The notes beneath the pieces are model-generated. The model was not told where the DNA came from and made no database searches. It saw only the letters and a program-made list of their open reading frames with translations. Source: Alloprevotella sp. (lineage in GTDB: Bacteria; Bacteroidota; Bacteroidia; Bacteroidales; Bacteroidaceae). From it: DNA of 8,673 nucleotides. The stretch is from assembly GCA_015259235.1 (NCBI GenBank), contig JABZGM010000082.1, positions 1 to 8,673 on the forward strand, given 5' to 3'. A program made the position numbers and the translations under genes. Of the stretch, positions 6,881-8,673 are shown piece after piece. Positions within the stretch are counted from its first letter, which is position 1. Each line of letters opens with the position of its first letter.

Positions 6881-7951
6881 TTAGCCAAACTCTTGTCCTA
6901 GACGAAGTTGGGCAGTGTTGGCAAGTTGTCGCGTGTGAGCAGGTTCGTCGGTAGGGGTAATCATGAGCATATTGCCCTCGAGTGCCACCACGTAGCCATC
7001 CAGTCCGCGCACCACCGCGCCCACTCCTTGTGGGAGATGCACCAAAGTGTGGCTTGTGCCTTGGAAAATAACCCCAGCACCACCCACAGTGGCATTGCCA
7101 TCGGCATCGGTGTCGTGCACCTCCTTCATCACGGGCCATGAACCCACATCGCGCCATCCGAAAGAGCATTCTTGGACCACCGTTGGCAAGTCGCGATCGA
7201 GGAGCACAGCGTCAATGCTGTTGTATTCCGCAGCAGGGTAGTAGCGTTGAAGTGCCAGCTTGGCTTCCTTTTCTGAGAACTCCACCGCGCTCAGCCCGAT
7301 GCCGGGTAGGAGTTGAGGCACGTGGCTCGCCATCGTTTGCACGTGCCAGAGGAAAAGTCCCGTGTTCCACAAGAATTCACCGCTTGATACGAAGGTTTGG
7401 GCAAACTCAATGGGAGGTTTTTCGGTGAAGGATTTACGCATGAAGCGTTTTTGGTCGATGCTTTTGCCCTTTTGTAGGTAGCCATAAGCCGTGTTGGGTG
7501 TGGTGGCTTTGACGCTCATCGCCAAAAACTGGGGATGCTCACGCACATAGTCCAAACCCTGCAACAATTCTTGCTCAAAGGCAGCCTCGTTGGTGATGAA
7601 CTGGTCGGCAGGCGAAGCCACAATGCAGGCTTCGGGATCGCGCTGACTGATGTACCACGATGCCCAAGCTGCGGCTGGTGCCGTGGACAGCTGGGCAGGT
7701 TCTGCCATAATCTGAGCGTCTTCGAGTTCGGGAAGTTGCGTTTTTACCAATGGCACATAGTCTGTGAAGGTAGAAACGTAGATATTTTGAAGGGGAATGA
7801 AGCGTGCGATGCGGTCGAATGTCAGCTGCAAGAGCGTGCGTCCCACCCCGAAGAAGTCGATGAACTGTTTGGGGTGTTGAGCGCGGCTCACGGGCCATAA
7901 TCGACGACCTTGACCGCCTGCCAGTATGATGCAATAATCGTGAGTTCTCAT
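6881..7951 (-). CDS. manC: Mannose-1-phosphate guanylyltransferase (GDP-mannose pyrophosphorylase)
   Basis: The enzyme makes GDP-mannose from mannose-1-phosphate and GTP in the cytoplasm, supplying mannose, fucose or rhamnose-type donors for surface glycans. With a start at 7951 it has 356 residues, usual for the single-domain form (no fused isomerase). The nucleotidyltransferase signature LAGGQGRRLWPVSR..HPKQF is at residues 10-30. Further family blocks are VASPADQFI (111-119), FTEKPP (175-180), LWNTGLFLW (194-202) and SFGWRDVGSW (263-272), with a left-handed-helix-like C-terminus. The frame continues upstream to an ATG at 8029, adding 26 very hydrophobic residues. I prefer the 7951 start because the catalytic core then begins a few residues in, as in the family, and because a candidate promoter lies within the extension. 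It is a single gene, convergent with parC and divergent from tRNA-Leu. PADQ replaces the PADH often seen in the family. Confidence 0.9.
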   Translation of the reverse strand: MRTHDYCIILAGGQGRRLWPVSRAQHPKQFIDFFGVGRTLLQLTFDRIARFIPLQNIYVSTFTDYVPLVKTQLPELEDAQIMAEPAQLSTAPAAAWASWYISQRDPEACIVASPADQFITNEAAFEQELLQGLDYVREHPQFLAMSVKATTPNTAYGYLQKGKSIDQKRFMRKSFTEKPPIEFAQTFVSSGEFLWNTGLFLWHVQTMASHVPQLLPGIGLSAVEFSEKEAKLALQRYYPAAEYNSIDAVLLDRDLPTVVQECSFGWRDVGSWPVMKEVHDTDADGNATVGGAGVIFQGTSHTLVHLPQGVGAVVRGLDGYVVALEGNMLMITPTDEPAHTRQLANTAQLRLGQEFG

Positions 7952-7977
7952 GGAAAAATGATGTAAATTGAGTACAG

Positions 7978-8008
7978 CGAATATAACGATAAAGCATGAA
8001 ATAACGAA
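7978..8008 (-). promoter_or_regulatory. Weak candidate promoter for manC
   Basis: On the minus strand a TTCG (8005-8008) is followed after 19 bp by TATATTCG (7978-7985), resembling the Bacteroidota TTTG-N19-21-TAnnTTTG layout with one mismatch in each box. The start site would fall near 7970, giving a leader of about 20 nt to the preferred ATG at 7951. Confidence 0.3.
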
Positions 8009-8056
8009 GAGAATAAGGGAGAAATACATGGTGTGATAAAGTTTTTCGTGTAAAGG

Positions 8057-8089
8057 TTTGGTGGATAGATAAAAAAGTAGTACTTTTGC
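8057..8089 (+). promoter_or_regulatory. Promoter of tRNA-Leu (Bacteroidota consensus)
   Basis: TTTG (8057-8060) and TACTTTTG (8081-8088) match the -33 TTTG and -7 TAnnTTTG boxes exactly, with a 20-bp spacer in the accepted 19-21 bp range. The start is expected near 8095, about 25 nt before the mature tRNA 5' end. This is the clearest promoter in the window and supports the Bacteroidota assignment. Confidence 0.8.
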
Positions 8090-8119
8090 ATCACGTTCGC
8101 ACTACAAGTGCTGAATGAT

Positions 8120-8201
8120 GCTCCGATGGCGGAATCGGTAGACGCGTCGGTCTCAAACACCGATAGGGAAACCTGTGCCGGTTCGACCCCGGCTCGGAGT
8201 A
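8120..8201 (+). tRNA. tRNA-Leu (anticodon CAA)
   Basis: This is a class II tRNA with a long variable arm. The acceptor stem GCTCCGA pairs with TCGGAGT (G1-U72 wobble, as is common in bacterial tRNA-Leu), followed by discriminator A at 8201. The D-arm includes the TGGCGGAATCGGTAGAC block typical of leucine tRNAs. The anticodon stem TCGGT/ACCGA holds the loop CTCAAAC, so the anticodon is CAA, reading UUG. The variable arm is AGGG-AAA-CCT; the T-arm is GCCGG-TTCGACC-CCGGC. The 3' CCA is not encoded. A consensus promoter lies upstream and a strong terminator begins 5 nt after the discriminator base. Confidence 0.95.
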
Positions 8202-8205
8202 CGAT

Positions 8206-8241
8206 AACCACTCTTCAACGAAAGTTGTAGGGTGGTTTTTT
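8206..8241 (+). terminator. Intrinsic terminator of tRNA-Leu
   Basis: The stem pairs AACCACTCT with the complementary GGGTGGTT side (one G-T wobble), then has one T-T mismatch and CAAC/GTTG closed by a GAAA tetraloop. A run of six T follows (8236-8241). It is placed directly after the tRNA. Confidence 0.88.
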
Positions 8242-8673
8242 GTTGTGCCTACCCTCATGGCACCCTTCTATATGTGGGTTTAAGGAGGTTAATTCAGTCG
8301 CTTTTTATCGTAAAGAATGTTTCGATATTCTGTTTCTTAAGCTCTTTTAGATTTATGGCGCGTTTAGCGAAGTTTTTTGAGGGAGATTTGGGGTGTGCTT
8401 AGTGTGTTTGTCTTGTGCGCGTGCATTGGGGGCGAAAATAGAGAAAATAAGTACTTGCCTGAGCGCTGAGTTTCCTCGCGTACGCGCGCGCATTACCAGC
8501 AAACATAAACTTTTTGCTTTCACAACCTTCACCGATGGGCGTTGAGTTTTCATAAAAATGACTGGCAAACCACACTATTTCGCCCCCAAATATGGTACCT
8601 CTCATTTCCTCTAGCAGACGGACTTTGGTATTCTTTTGAAGAACGCCGTTCCTAATACCCTCGCATGGCGTTG
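8242..8673. other. Gene-free, structure-rich intergenic stretch
   Basis: I find no convincing coding sequence in these ~430 nt. The longest frames (minus strand, about 70 residues, e.g. 8353-8568 and 8399-8605) overlap one another, match no family I know and run through repeat-like sequence, so they are probably spurious. Instead there are short inverted repeats, GC-rich alternating tracts, and near the right edge an imperfect hairpin (GGTATT 8627-8632 with AATACC 8654-8659, inner GAAC/GTTC). The stretch runs off the window. Confidence 0.6.
8425..8591. repeat. Imperfect inverted repeat about 167 bp across; candidate non-autonomous intergenic element
   Basis: The left arm ATTGGGGGCGAAAATAG (8425-8441) is mirrored by the right arm CTATTTCGCCCCCAAAT (8575-8591). 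The arms share TGGGGGCGAAA and a TAG end, differing by one base gained and one lost in the homopolymer runs. Between them are short direct repeats, GCGCTGAGTTT (8463-8473) against GCGTTGAGTTT (8539-8549), and a 17-nt alternating GC tract. The interior has no coding capacity for a transposase. Two outward-matching arms round a small non-coding core is the layout of MITE-like or other dispersed intergenic repeats. I see no clear target-site duplication, and copy number elsewhere is unknown. Confidence 0.45.

Noticed and set aside
7948..8211. An 87-residue minus-strand frame across the tRNA and the manC upstream region
   Set aside because: It runs antisense through the complete tRNA-Leu gene and its promoter, so it is a chance frame.
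8282..8290. A Shine-Dalgarno-like AAGGAGG
   Set aside because: No start codon follows at a workable distance, and genes in this lineage do not rely on such sites.
8294..8398. A 34-codon minus-strand stretch between stops (ending KNFAKRAINLKELKK...TIKSD) that reads rather protein-like
   Set aside because: It has no start codon, is bounded by stops on both sides and is too short to assign; it could be a gene remnant but nothing else supports that.
8353..8605. Overlapping ~70-residue minus-strand frames in the right-end intergenic region
   Set aside because: They run through the inverted-repeat element and the GC tracts in different frames, lack a promoter and known domain, and look like spurious calls over non-coding repeats.
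1..8673. CRISPR arrays, transposases, phage genes, toxin-antitoxin or defence genes
   Set aside because: No regularly spaced repeats and no motif of those families were seen in any gene of the window.

Overview
The window looks like chromosomal DNA from a Bacteroidota (Bacteroidetes) species, most likely a Prevotella-type organism. Four things support this: promoter boxes of the TAnnTTTG type with little or no Shine-Dalgarno sequence before genes; a topoisomerase IV A subunit with the Bacteroidota-style motor sequence and C-terminal domain; an LpxL/HtrB-family acyltransferase with the GH(F/Y)GNWEW signature; and a GT14 'Branch' glycosyltransferase next to other surface-glycan genes. The genus is inference; no rRNA gene is present to settle it.

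Layout: (1) Nt 1-1455 (+) hold the 3' end of a family-2-like glycosyltransferase, open at the left edge, then 2 bp later a complete GT14 beta-1,6-N-acetylglucosaminyltransferase-like enzyme. This is the tail of a glycan-assembly operon that continues off the window. (2) A perfect 16-bp hairpin with T runs on both sides separates it from a convergent two-gene minus-strand operon. That operon is an LpxL-type acyltransferase (nt 3770 down to 2751) overlapping by 4 bp a GT4 glycosyltransferase (nt 2754 down to 1549). (3) A divergent intergenic region (3771-3952) with candidate promoters leads to parC (3953-6730, +), encoding topoisomerase IV subunit A. (4) A perfect 17-bp hairpin separates parC from a convergent mannose-1-phosphate guanylyltransferase gene (manC, minus). 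(5) Divergent from manC is tRNA-Leu(CAA), with a near-perfect Bacteroidota promoter and a strong intrinsic terminator. (6) The last ~430 nt (8242-8673) hold no convincing gene but have repeat-like structure: an imperfect inverted repeat about 170 bp across, two alternating purine-pyrimidine GC tracts and short direct repeats. This looks like an intergenic repeat element.

Functionally, five of the six protein genes other than parC fit cell-envelope work: ManC makes GDP-mannose, the GT2-like, GT14 and GT4 enzymes build glycans, and the LpxL-like enzyme acylates lipid A or a similar lipid. parC and the tRNA are housekeeping genes. I see no CRISPR array, phage or transposase gene, toxin-antitoxin pair or clearly undescribed system. 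The best leads are the repeat-like element at the right end, a palindrome over the parC promoter, and a sliding-clamp-like hexapeptide at the extreme C-terminus of ParC.
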